Below the pieces are notes generated by a model. The model was not told where the DNA came from, did not search any database, and was given only the letters and a program-made list of their open reading frames with translations. From JAICND01 sp040905905 (GTDB taxonomy: Bacteria; Actinomycetota; Acidimicrobiia; Spongiisociales; ZC4RG35): a stretch of 54,471 nt of DNA. The stretch's first letter is position 1. Every line of letters begins with the position of its first letter. Position numbers and translations under genes: made by a program. The DNA is taken from the NCBI GenBank assembly GCA_040905905.1, contig JBBDQN010000008.1, positions 1-54,471 on the forward strand, written 5' to 3'. Positions 16,585 through 25,300 of the stretch are shown piece by piece.

Positions 16585-17043
16585 ATGTCGGACGAACGTA
16601 AGCAACGGGCGCGGGTTCCTCCTCGATGGTTCGTTCGCCTCGCCTGGTACACCCACCGCGGTTTGTACCGTGTCACCGGTGGCCGGGTCGGACTGTGGCG
16701 TCCCAAGGCCAACCGCTGGGGCACCATGCGTCTTACCACCACCGGGCGTCGCACCGGCCAGGAACGAAGCGTGATGCTTGGGTACATCGAGGATGGTCCG
16801 AACCTGGTCACGATGGCGATGAACGGCTGGGCTGATGGCGAGCCTGGGTGGTGGCTCAACCTCCAGGCGCATCTCATCGCGAGCGTCGGCCTCACCGACG
16901 GCCCCCGGACGGTCAGGGGGCGGGCTGCGAAGGGAGAGGAACGGTCGCGCCTATGGGCCCAGTGGCTCAAACTTGATGCGAAGTTGGACGCCTATGCGGC
17001 GCTCCGGTCCGGGGAGACCGCTGTTGTGGTCCTCGAGCCATAA
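16585..17043 (+). CDS. F420-dependent nitroreductase family protein (Ddn-like, DUF385)
   Basis: This 152-residue protein has the split-barrel signature of the deazaflavin-dependent nitroreductase family: TGGRVGLWRPKANRWGTMRL and then TTTGRRTGQERSVMLGYIED in the first half, and PGWWLNLQAHLIASV in the second, followed by R-G-R-A. Such proteins bind reduced F420 and reduce quinones or other acceptors. Ddn-type proteins are linked to hypoxia and redox stress in mycobacteria. The ATG at 16585 is 17 bases after the GGCATCTTGGCAGG stretch; the Shine-Dalgarno match is weak. No DosR-like box was seen upstream. Confidence 0.85.
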   Translation: MSDERKQRARVPPRWFVRLAWYTHRGLYRVTGGRVGLWRPKANRWGTMRLTTTGRRTGQERSVMLGYIEDGPNLVTMAMNGWADGEPGWWLNLQAHLIASVGLTDGPRTVRGRAAKGEERSRLWAQWLKLDAKLDAYAALRSGETAVVVLEP

Positions 17044-17080
17044 ATCCAAACTACATCGACTGGCTGAGGCCCGAGAGCCG

Positions 17081-17407
17081 CTACGAGCCAGGTGCTCGGT
17101 ACGACACTTTCTTGGCTCGACGCAGCGCGTCCATCGTTTCATCCACAGTCAGGAGGACTGTGGTTTGGAACGAAGCAAGCGCTCCGCCGCCGCCGATTGC
17201 AAGCGCGACGGCAGCCATGGAGACGTTGTCGGGGGCCTCCCACAGGGTGTAGCCGTCGTGTGGGCCAAACGCGTACCAGAACCCCTGGAGCTTTCCTCCG
17301 ACCGATTCGATGTACGACTGCGCGGCCTTGCGGCGGTCCTCTGGGTTGGCGATCATCCTGGCCCACGTCTCGGGCGTGTAGCTGAAGCTCGATAGATAAA
17401 CCGGCAT
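17081..17407 (-). CDS. GYD domain protein
   Basis: The 108-residue protein begins MPVYLSSFSYTPETWARMIA and contains YIESVGGKLQGFWYAFGPHD followed by GYTLWEAPDNVSMAAVALAI, matching the GYD family of small dimeric alpha/beta-barrel-like proteins of unknown function. AAGGGAGGG lies directly upstream. The ATG at 17407 gives better spacing than the adjacent ATG at 17410. An upstream extension in the same frame is rejected because it lacks a ribosome binding site. Confidence 0.85.
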   Translation of the reverse strand: MPVYLSSFSYTPETWARMIANPEDRRKAAQSYIESVGGKLQGFWYAFGPHDGYTLWEAPDNVSMAAVALAIGGGGALASFQTTVLLTVDETMDALRRAKKVSYRAPGS

Positions 17408-17582
17408 CATCCCTCCCTTTCGTTCGCCCACCCACTGGAGTCGGCGGGTAGGCGTGACAGTATGGCCGCTCCCGGAAGCACACGAATAGGCGTGGCGCCA
17501 GTGGGAGCCAATCATCGCCAACAACCGCGCCGGCGGCTGGTGGATGCTCAAACGCGAAGACCACTGACCCCTACGTTGTTTG

Positions 17583-17669
17583 AGGGCCGATGTTCACCAT
17601 CCAGGGGATGCCGAACCGGTCAACACACATGCCGAATTCATCGCCCCACATCTGCTTCTCTTTCCAGTC
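17583..17669 (-). pseudogene. C-terminal remnant of a VOC (PhnB/glyoxalase-like) protein
   Basis: The frame reads DWKEKQMWGDEFGMCVDRFG and then IPWMVNIGPQ, the conserved end of PhnB-type vicinal-oxygen-chelate proteins (W-G-D-x-F-G ... DRFGxxWMVN). A stop codon lies immediately upstream of the D, and the original stop is lost, so the frame runs on antisense to nothing recognisable. Only about 29 codons survive, eleven bases downstream of the histidine kinase stop. This looks like debris left by a rearrangement. Confidence 0.65.
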
Positions 17670-17679
17670 TCACGCCTCG

Positions 17680-19803
17680 TCAGTCGCCCACCGTCCTATC
17701 GAACACATCGAGTAGCTCTCGCACATCGATGGGTTTGGTGATGTAGGCGGTAGCTCCAGCTGCGAGAAGCCTTTGGATGTGACCGGGTGTGGCATCGGCG
17801 CTCACGATGACAACGGGAATCGAGGCAGTGATGGGGTCATCCCGAAGGCGTTGGAGGACCTGTTCGCCGTCGATGTCGGGCAGATGCAAATCCAAGAGGA
17901 TGAGCGAAGGGCGACTCTCATGGGCCAGCTCGAGACCGAGGCTGCCATGCATGGCGGCCACCACCTCAACGTCGGAGCGTTGCGCAAAGATCTTTTCGAT
18001 GAGTTTGAGGTTGGACAGATTGTCCTCGATGTGGAGAATGCGATGAGATCGAGACGTGGGGGCGGCGGAAGGTTGGCTGTCGCCGTTTAGGCGCTCGTAG
18101 CGCTCGACCGGTCCTTCGACTCGTGGCAACTCCAAAGTGAAGGTGCTGCCTTGCCCGAGGGTGCTGGTGGCAGAGACGGTTCCACCCATCGCTTCGGCCA
18201 GCCGTTTCGACAATGCGAGCCCTATGCCAGTGCCTTCCACATCGCCACCTTCAACGCCCAGGCGTTCGAATGGGATAAACAGGAGCCCGAGTCGCTCGGC
18301 TGCGATTCCGTAGCCGGTATCGGCAACGCTGACCGAAATCCGGGTGTCGGTCAGCTGCCGGCAGGAGAGAGCGATCGTCCCCCGAGGTCGGTTGTACTTC
18401 ACCGCGTTAGAGAGGAGGTTCAACAGGACTTGCTTGAATCGCTGGCGATCGGCAAATACGTAGCAGTCGCAAACTCCAGAGCGGTCGACTACAAGCTGGA
18501 TGCCTCGATGTTTCACCGACGGCCGGATTAGGTCAACAGCCTCTTGGATGAGGTCGCTAACCAACACCGGCTCGGGTGACAAAGAGAGCTCGCCGGCTTC
18601 GATCCGTGAAATATCGAGCACCTCGTTGATGAGGGCGAGCAGATGGCGGCCACCCTTGAGGATCTGACCTACAGAGTCACGTTGGCCTTCACCGAGGTCC
18701 TCAAGCTCGAGAAGCTGGCCGAAACCCAAAATGGAATTGAGAGGGGTCCTCAATTCATGGCTCATCCTCGAGAGAAACACGCTCTTAGCCTGGTTGGCAG
18801 CCTCGGCCGCTTCCTGAGCCTCACGCCGAGCATCGTGTGCGACCTCAAGGTCCCTAGTCCGTGCCGTCACCAGGGCGAGGGCGTATTGGCGTCGGCGAAC
18901 AAGGGTTTCGGCGACAGTTCCAGCCAGCAATGCTGTCACCAATCCTCCTCCCAGAAGGATCCAGGGGACGTTCTGGGCGAAGGACCCGACCAGCGGCTCT
19001 CGATTCCCGACCACGAGGAGCCAGGAATCCACGCCCACCGGAAGCGTCACCTGCTCGATCTGCCCCGTCAGAGGCAGGTCGACCTCGGTGGTCAATATCA
19101 GTTGGGATGGGTCGGGCTGGGTAGACGCATAGAGCGCCACCTGCAACTCCCGATAGGGGGACTCTGGGGTTGAGGGGGCGGGTGTCGTCGGGTCGAGCAT
19201 CGTCACTTGATAGGCCACGTCCTGAGACGATTCGACCGGTAGGGCCAGGATGAGCCGGGTCCCCTGCTCATCAGTCAGGACTGTGGACACCAGCCCACCG
19301 TCAGTTGTTGCTCTCGCTGCCAACGACGCGAGACCAGCGTCGAGCGGCTCTCCGGCTTCCGGACCATCCCCGACCGCGTTGACCACCACGAAGCCGCCGT
19401 CAACCTCTGTTGCAACTCCGATAGTCACGGAGCCACGACCCACCAGAGCACCAGCGATTTCAGTGAAGAGTTCGGTCGCCTCCTCGTGAGAGGACGCTCC
19501 TACCTGACCTAACACACGAAGTTGCGATTCGATTGACCCAAAGGCATTGGAGAGCAGCGCCGCCACTTCGCCGGCCCGTTCCGTAAGCAGCCGCTCCTCC
19601 TGGTCCACCACCAGTTTCCGAGTCACGACGAACGCACCGAGCGCAGCGGCCACGAAAACAACCAACACCGCCAATGGCAGCAGGTGGGACATCGCCTGTC
19701 TCCGTGCCCCTCGAACCGTCCTGAGGTTCGACGCTTCGACCAGGTTGGTCGCAGTCGCTACCTCTTCGCGTTCTGGCACGGACACCTTTTCCAGCAAGTC
19801 CAC
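17680..19803 (-). CDS. Hybrid sensor histidine kinase with receiver domain
   Basis: About 707 residues. A first membrane helix (HLLPLAVLVVFVAAALGAFV) and a second near residues 275-300 flank an extracytoplasmic sensor region of roughly 220 residues. HisKA follows with phospho-acceptor H349 in MSHELRTPLN, then the ATPase domain with N-box NLLSNAVKYN, DTGYGIA and GTGIGLALSKRL. A C-terminal receiver carries its phospho-accepting Asp (about D638) in LILLDLHLPDID. No output DNA-binding domain or transmitter partner gene is adjacent, so phosphotransfer to another protein is likely. The start is uncertain: GTG 19803 is used, GTG 19779 and ATG 19692 are alternatives, and a TTG at 19893 would overlap the PPK2 gene. 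Confidence 0.85.
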   Translation of the reverse strand: MDLLEKVSVPEREEVATATNLVEASNLRTVRGARRQAMSHLLPLAVLVVFVAAALGAFVVTRKLVVDQEERLLTERAGEVAALLSNAFGSIESQLRVLGQVGASSHEEATELFTEIAGALVGRGSVTIGVATEVDGGFVVVNAVGDGPEAGEPLDAGLASLAARATTDGGLVSTVLTDEQGTRLILALPVESSQDVAYQVTMLDPTTPAPSTPESPYRELQVALYASTQPDPSQLILTTEVDLPLTGQIEQVTLPVGVDSWLLVVGNREPLVGSFAQNVPWILLGGGLVTALLAGTVAETLVRRRQYALALVTARTRDLEVAHDARREAQEAAEAANQAKSVFLSRMSHELRTPLNSILGFGQLLELEDLGEGQRDSVGQILKGGRHLLALINEVLDISRIEAGELSLSPEPVLVSDLIQEAVDLIRPSVKHRGIQLVVDRSGVCDCYVFADRQRFKQVLLNLLSNAVKYNRPRGTIALSCRQLTDTRISVSVADTGYGIAAERLGLLFIPFERLGVEGGDVEGTGIGLALSKRLAEAMGGTVSATSTLGQGSTFTLELPRVEGPVERYERLNGDSQPSAAPTSRSHRILHIEDNLSNLKLIEKIFAQRSDVEVVAAMHGSLGLELAHESRPSLILLDLHLPDIDGEQVLQRLRDDPITASIPVVIVSADATPGHIQRLLAAGATAYITKPIDVRELLDVFDRTVGD

Positions 19804-19858
19804 ATTCAGGTATCGGCGCCTCTTCGGGAACCCTGAACAGACGAGTGACCGGGTCGAT

Positions 19859-20752
19859 TCAGTACCGGTCGGGCACGAAGGTCTGTTCGGCAAGAGGCGG
19901 ACGGATGTATCCGGTTTCTGCCTGGCGGGGCGGGAGCTCGAGAGGGTCGGGAGTGAGGTCCTCGTAGGGGATCAAGCTGAGCAGGTGGGCAATCACGTTA
20001 AGTCGGGCTCGCTTCTTATTGTCGGAGTTGACCACATACCAAGGCGCGTGCTTGATGTCGGTGTAGCGGAACATCTCGTCCTTGGCACGGGAGTATTCCA
20101 CCCACCGCGACCGCGATTCGAGGTCCATGGGGGATAGCTTCCAGCGTCTGGCGGGATCCTCAATGCGAGCTTGGAATCGCTTCTCCTGCACGGGGTCCGA
20201 CACCGAGAACCAATACTTGACGAGGATGATGTCTGACCGCACCAGCATGCGCTCGAATTCTGGACAAGAGCGCATGAACTCCTGATACTCCGCCTCAGTA
20301 CAGAATCCCATCACCCGTTCCACCCCGGCCCGGTTGTACCAGCTCCGATCGAAGAGCACCATCTCACCGGCGGAAGGAAGGTGGGCCACATAACGCTGGA
20401 AATACCACTGTGATCGCTCGCGCTCGGTGGGCGCCGGCAGAGCCGCTACTCGGCATACCCGCGGGCTGAGGCTCTCTGTAATTCGCTTGATGGTGCCGCC
20501 TTTGCCTGCGGCGTCCCGACCTTCGAAGATGACCACAACCTTGAGGCCGGCGTGGCGGATCCATTCCTGCAGCTTGACTAGCTCGATGTGCAGGCGGGCC
20601 AGTTCGGCGTCGTAGTCCTTAGTGGAGAGCTTGGGCACCTCGAGTTCGCTGTCGATGGACGGATCATCCTTACGCCTCTTCTGACCGCTCTCCCAGTGCG
20701 TGGTACCAGATGGTTTGTCCGCTGGTGGGGTCGAAGATGGTGAGTTCGGCAC
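19859..20752 (-). CDS. ppk2: Polyphosphate kinase 2 family protein
   Basis: The catalytic core is clear. The Walker A region is EGRDAAGKGGTIKRITESLS, the Walker B region DRSWYNRAGVERVMGFC, and the lid region begins RRWKLSPMDLESRSRWVEYS. PPK2 enzymes transfer phosphate between polyphosphate and nucleoside diphosphates. The end, ELPPRQAETGYIRPP, matches the class I single-domain type. The GTG at 20752 gives 297 residues, the normal size; a GTG at 20638 (VPKLSTKDYD) would give 259. The longer frame up to 20989 is antisense to a pirin remnant and is rejected. The gene runs in the same direction as the histidine kinase, 55 bases ahead of it. Confidence 0.9.
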   Translation of the reverse strand: MPNSPSSTPPADKPSGTTHWESGQKRRKDDPSIDSELEVPKLSTKDYDAELARLHIELVKLQEWIRHAGLKVVVIFEGRDAAGKGGTIKRITESLSPRVCRVAALPAPTERERSQWYFQRYVAHLPSAGEMVLFDRSWYNRAGVERVMGFCTEAEYQEFMRSCPEFERMLVRSDIILVKYWFSVSDPVQEKRFQARIEDPARRWKLSPMDLESRSRWVEYSRAKDEMFRYTDIKHAPWYVVNSDNKKRARLNVIAHLLSLIPYEDLTPDPLELPPRQAETGYIRPPLAEQTFVPDRY

Positions 20753-20755
20753 TAG

Positions 20756-21183
20756 CGAAGGAAGGGTATACACGCTCACCTGAACCTGGCCCGCAAGGAC
20801 AAGAACGTCGCGCCTTCCGCGCAACTCCTGGATCCGGAGGACGTGCCCGTCCGCCAGGACGGCGACATTATCGCCCGGGTGCTGGTGGGGGACGGGTCTC
20901 CGGTGGAACTTGGGACTCACCCTGGACGTTGAATTGACTAAGGGCGGAGCCTTCGGCAGCCCGGTCCCACCCGAATTCAACGGTTTCATCTATATGCTGG
21001 AAGGTGAGGCCAGTCTCGGCTCCAACCGACGGCGAGCGAGCCGCTCGCAGATTGCCGTTATGGGACCGGGTCCGGGTCGTGACCGTGGTCGATGCCCAGC
21101 CAGGGACGCGTTTCATGGTCATGGCCGGGGAGCCGTATGTAGAGACGTCTGTCTATAACGGACCGTATGGAGACGATGATTGA
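20756..21183 (+). pseudogene. Frameshifted, 5'-truncated pirin-family remnant
   Basis: Three consecutive reading frames together spell the second half of a pirin. Frame 1 (20756-20932) gives HLNLARKDKNVAPSAQLLDP. Frame 2 (about 20910-21070) gives TLDVELTKGGAFGSPVPPEF, then NGFIYMLEGEASLGSNRR. Frame 3 (about 21076-21183) gives VVTVVDAQPGTRFMVMAGEP and ends ETSVYNGPYGDDD at the stop at 21181-21183. Pirins are bicupin proteins with quercetinase-like or regulatory roles. A TAG at 20753 and the lack of the N-terminal metal-binding half show that it is broken. Two frameshifts could be real decay or assembly errors; the missing N-terminus argues for decay. Confidence 0.75.
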
Positions 21184-21530
21184 TGGCTGACGAGATCCTG
21201 ATCGACTCGGCGGTACCGCCGAGCGGCCCGGGCTGTGTCGAGTGCCTTGCATCAGACGGTTGGTGGTTCCACCTTCGTCGCTGCGCCCATTGCGGTCACG
21301 TCGGCTGTTGTGACTCGTCGCCATCTCAACACGCCAGCCATCACGCCGCCTCTGCCGGGCACCCGATCGTTCAGAGTTACGAGCCCGGCGAGGACTGGTT
21401 CTGGGACTACGCGAGAGAGCGCCAGGTGGTCGGCCCGGCGTTGGCTCCGCCGCGCCATCACCCGCTCGACCAACCTGTGCCGGGTCCGATGGGTCGGGTA
21501 CCCCGAGACTGGGACCGACAACTGCACTGA
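21183..21530 (+). CDS. UBP-type zinc finger protein
   Basis: The 115-residue protein reads VPPSGPGCVECLASDGWWFH, then LRRCAHCGHVGCCDSSPSQH, with H-HAASAGHP after it: the full set of Cys and His ligands of a ZnF-UBP domain. It also carries the conserved tail EPGEDWFWDY and PGPMGRVPRDW found in small actinobacterial members. Eukaryotic relatives bind the ubiquitin C-terminus; the bacterial role is unknown. The ATG overlaps the last stop of the pirin remnant (TGATG), which suggests the two were once one operon. GGAGA is 9-10 bases upstream. Confidence 0.85.
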   Translation: MADEILIDSAVPPSGPGCVECLASDGWWFHLRRCAHCGHVGCCDSSPSQHASHHAASAGHPIVQSYEPGEDWFWDYARERQVVGPALAPPRHHPLDQPVPGPMGRVPRDWDRQLH

Positions 21531-21535
21531 CCCGA

Positions 21536-22177
21536 TCAAGCACCGTGAAGGACCTCTAGAACCCGCAGGACTGGCATTGTGCCGGTTAGCTGAGAGTAGG
21601 CCCGAGCGAGGGCAAGAGGATGCGAATCTGGGATGCTCGACATGCGTGGTTCCTGATCCAGTAGGGCCCATGCGATGATCTCTGCCGTCTGTTCGGACCC
21701 CTGTTCCTCCCACGGTGACCGGTCGTCACCCCAGGTGGTGAGGCCGCGATGGTCGACGAAACGCTGACGAGCCTCTTCGGTGAGCGTGTACGCCCAGGCG
21801 TGTCCTAGCTCGTGGAGGATCGTCTTCTTGGCTCCGATTATGAACCGGTTCCAGTTGAAGCCGCAGATATCGACACGGGCCGGCGTTCCAGACCGGAAGT
21901 ACCCGGAGTGGCCACCACACTGCTCTTTATCGTCGTGGAAAGCCAAGACCAACGGTGGTAGCGCAAGTCCCGCTCGCTCGAATTGGGTAAGAGCCCATTG
22001 CGCCAGAGCGGCGTCGGCTTCGTCACGGAGCTCAAAGGTGTGGGGCGCCGGCATGACGGCTCGCGTGGCTTCGAGGGGATCAAATGCATTCCCACCCCCG
22101 TGGTGCCAAGGTGTCAGCGAGAGGGCGAACGTGGCAAAGACTGCTATTCCGGCTCGGAGGTGTGGTGCGATCGACAT
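21536..22177 (-). CDS. Secreted HExxH metallopeptidase-like protein
   Basis: A 213-residue protein with an N-terminal signal peptide-like segment (HLRAGIAVFATFALSLTPWH) and the zinc motif HELGHAW in KTILHELGHAWAYTLTEEA. A cluster of charged residues with the segment EEQGSEQTAEIIAWALL may supply the third ligand (E). A cysteine pair (CGG... DICGF) suggests an exported fold. No named peptidase family was recognised. The start is uncertain between ATG 22177 and GTG 22183. The stop lies five bases from that of the convergent zinc finger gene. Confidence 0.6.
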   Translation of the reverse strand: MSIAPHLRAGIAVFATFALSLTPWHHGGGNAFDPLEATRAVMPAPHTFELRDEADAALAQWALTQFERAGLALPPLVLAFHDDKEQCGGHSGYFRSGTPARVDICGFNWNRFIIGAKKTILHELGHAWAYTLTEEARQRFVDHRGLTTWGDDRSPWEEQGSEQTAEIIAWALLDQEPRMSSIPDSHPLALARAYSQLTGTMPVLRVLEVLHGA

Positions 22178-22240
22178 GACCACACCGTCCGTCAGGCCAC
22201 TTTCGAGCGGCCTGTGTCACCTTGCCCTGGACTGGCGGCC

Positions 22241-22258
22241 GCTTAAGGCGGGCTTAAG
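22241..22258 (+). promoter_or_regulatory. SARP-type heptamer direct repeat
   Basis: GCTTAAG occurs at 22241-22247 and again at 22252-22258, separated by the four bases GCGG, an 11-base period. SARP regulators bind heptamer direct repeats with this spacing close to the -10 element. The downstream gene itself encodes a SARP-type DNA-binding domain, so autoregulation is inferred. Confidence 0.6.
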
Positions 22259-22268
22259 TCGCTAGACA

Positions 22269-22274
22269 TCTAAT
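22269..22274 (+). promoter_or_regulatory. Candidate -10 element
   Basis: TCTAAT differs from TATAAT at one base. It sits ten bases after the second heptamer, close to the geometry of SARP-activated promoters in which the repeats take the place of the -35 element. Transcription would start near 22281, about 20 bases before the GTG. Confidence 0.4.
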
Positions 22275-22301
22275 GCAATCCATATGGACAGGAGCCCAAG
22301 A

Positions 22302-25300
22302 GTGGCCCAGGCTGACGTGCAGTTCAAGATTCTCGGTCCACTTCAGTTAGAACGAGCCGGGAGCCTGGTCGATCTCGGCAGTTTCAAGCAGAAGTCATTG
22401 CTGGCCCTGATGCTCGTCCACGCCAATCAGGTCGTATCTACTGATCGCATCATTGACGAACTGTGGGGGGAGGGTGGCGTCGGCAAGCAGAACGCTCTGT
22501 GGGTTCACGTATCGAATCTGCGATCGGCGATCGAGCCCGATCGGGCGCCGCGCTCGGAGGGCAACCTCTTGTTGACTCGGGCACCCGGCTATCTCCTCAG
22601 AGTTGAGCCCACGGAATTGGACGCCGGTCAATTCGAGCACTTGGTGTCTGAAGGGCGAGGGTTGTTGTCGTCAGACCCACCTGCGGCGGCTCTCGTGTTC
22701 GCCGAGGCCCTGGCGTTATGGCAAGGCAGAGTGCTCGAGGACTTCACATACGAGTCTTTTGCGCAGGAGGAGATAGGCCGCCTCGAAGCTCTCCGGCTCG
22801 ATGCTGTCGAGGGCCGTATCGAAGCAGATTTGGCCCGGGGGCTCAGCCATCAATTGGTGGGGGAGCTGCAGGGTCTAGTTCGTGAGCACCCCCTCCGCGA
22901 GCGATTCACGGCCTTGCTAATGATGGCGTTGTACAGGTCACAGCGTCAGGCCGAAGCGCTTCGGGTCTACGGCCAGCTTCGAGCCCGGCTCGGGTCGGAA
23001 TTGGGAATCGATCCCTCTGGCCCCCTTAGAGAGCTTGAAGAGCAGATCATCATGGGGGACCCACGCCTGGAACCGGTCCCAACGGCCTGGGTCCCGGGCG
23101 GACCGGAGCCGGGGCTGGCGGTCCGTGGCTACGAAATCCGCTCCAAGCTCGGCAAGGCCACGTTTGGAATGGTCTATCGCGCCTATCAACCTGCGATCGG
23201 CCGCGAAGTCGCAATTAAGGTCATCCGGCCGGAACTGGCCAACGATCCCGTGTTTATTCGGAGATTCGAGGCTGAAGCAAACCTGATTGCCGGGCTCGAG
23301 TCCCAACATGTCGTACCCATTTACGACTTCTGGCGCGAACCAGATGCGGCGTTCCTGGTTGAGAAGCTCATCACAGGTGGCGACCTCGGGCGCCTCCTCT
23401 CGAAGGGCCCGCTTTCGTCAGATCGGACCATGGCGATCGTGGAACAGGTCGCACGACCATTGGCGATGGCACATGAGCTCGGTGTCGTTCATGGGGGACT
23501 CAAGCTGGAGAACATCCTGCTTGATGAACACGGCAACGCACGCTTGACCGACTTCGGAATCGCCTCGGACGTCGCCGTTTCCACTTCCACAGACCTCGAG
23601 GGCCTCGCGACGCTGGCGGCCCAACTCCTCGCTGGTACCCGAGGCACCATCGCTGACCTCGCGGCTGGTCTTGAGACACCCGCGGCCCGTGTTATCTCCG
23701 CGGCCACCGACCGGACCACTTTTTCGTCCATGGGAGACTTCGTGGACGCCCTTCGATCGGCTATTGGTGCTGCGGCTGCACCGGCGTTCGCGATCGAATC
23801 GACCAACCCCTACAAGGGACTCGAGCCGTTTGACGAGGCCGATACCGGTCACTTTTTTGGTCGGGAACGCCTGATCGAGCGGATGCTGGCAAGGCTTGGC
23901 GGGGTTGGACCTGTTCGCAGGTTCCTCGCCGTCGTCGGGCCCAGCGGCAGTGGGAAGTCGAGTGTCGTCAATGCCGGTTTGGTCCCCGCGCTGAGGGCCG
24001 GTGGCGTCGCCGGATCGGACAAGTGGTTCATTGTCACCATGACCCCGGGAGTGCACCCATTCGAGGGTCTAGAGCGAGCCCTTACCAAGGTGGCGGTGAG
24101 CACCCCTGCGACGTTGCTCGAGCAACTACTGGCGGAACCAGCCGGCCTTCGACGATCCGTTGACGCGGTCCTCCCCGATCAAATGTCGCCCCTCGTTCTG
24201 GTGATCGACCAGTTCGAGGAGCTCTACACAGTCGCCGCGGATGAAGAGCGCGAGGCCTTTACGCAAGCGCTGGTTGAGGCCATTACCCATTCCCGGAGCC
24301 GGCTGCGGGTGGTGATCACTCTTCGGGCCGACTTCTACGATCACCCCCTCGCCACTCCGGGGCTAGGTGAGTTATTGCGAGACCATACGGAATTGGTCAC
24401 TCCTATGACTGCCTCCGAACTCGAGCTCGCCATAAGTCGCCCTGCCGATGCGGCTGGAGTCGTAATCCAGCCAGCCTTGTTGGCTGCGTTGATTACAGAC
24501 GCTGTATCCAAGTCCGGGGTCTTGCCGATGCTCCAATACACCCTGACGGAACTGTTCGAACGAAGGCGCGGAGCCACAATGACGGCGTCGGCCTATGAGT
24601 CGATGGGAGGGCTCACAGGAGCAGTCGTAGAGCGAGCCGAGTCTCTTTTCAAAGCCCTCACGCCCGAGGCGCGAGCAGCAGCGCGGCATGTGTTCCTACG
24701 TCTTGTGTCTGTCAATGAAGCGGGCGATGACACCAGGCGAAGGGCACTTCTATCGGAACTGCAGGCGCTCGAAGGACGGGATGGAGATCTAGACAACATG
24801 CTGCGAGCCTTTGCCCGCCACCGTTTGCTGAGCTTCGATCGTGATCAAGCCAGCCGGGGACCCACCGTTGAAATCGCCCACGAAGCATTGATCGGTGCCT
24901 GGACCCGTCTGGCTACCTGGATCGACGACGCCCGAGATGATCTACGAGCTCAACGCAGGTTGGCGGTGGCGGCGGCAGAGTGGGCCGACCAGGACAAGAA
25001 CCCAGACTTTCTCCTTGCTGGAGCCAGCCTGGCCCGCTACTTCACCTGGCACGCCGACCCACCTGTGCGGCTCACATCGGACGAGCAGACTTTTCTCACT
25101 GCGGCGCTCCAGCAAGAAAACGAGCGCGAACAAGCCGCCCGTGATCGAGTGCTGCACGAGTCCCAGCTTCGTCGCCGGACCCGGGCGCTTGTGGGACTCG
25201 GGGCAATGTCCCTACTTGTGGTGCTTCTGGCCGCACTTGCTTTCAACCAGCGCCAGACGGCTCGCAACCTGGCGGCGGAGCTCTCCGCGAGCGATAGAGC

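Noticed and set aside
20753..20989. PPK2 gene extended to 376 residues
   Set aside because: The added 79 residues are antisense to the pirin remnant and do not look like PPK2 sequence.
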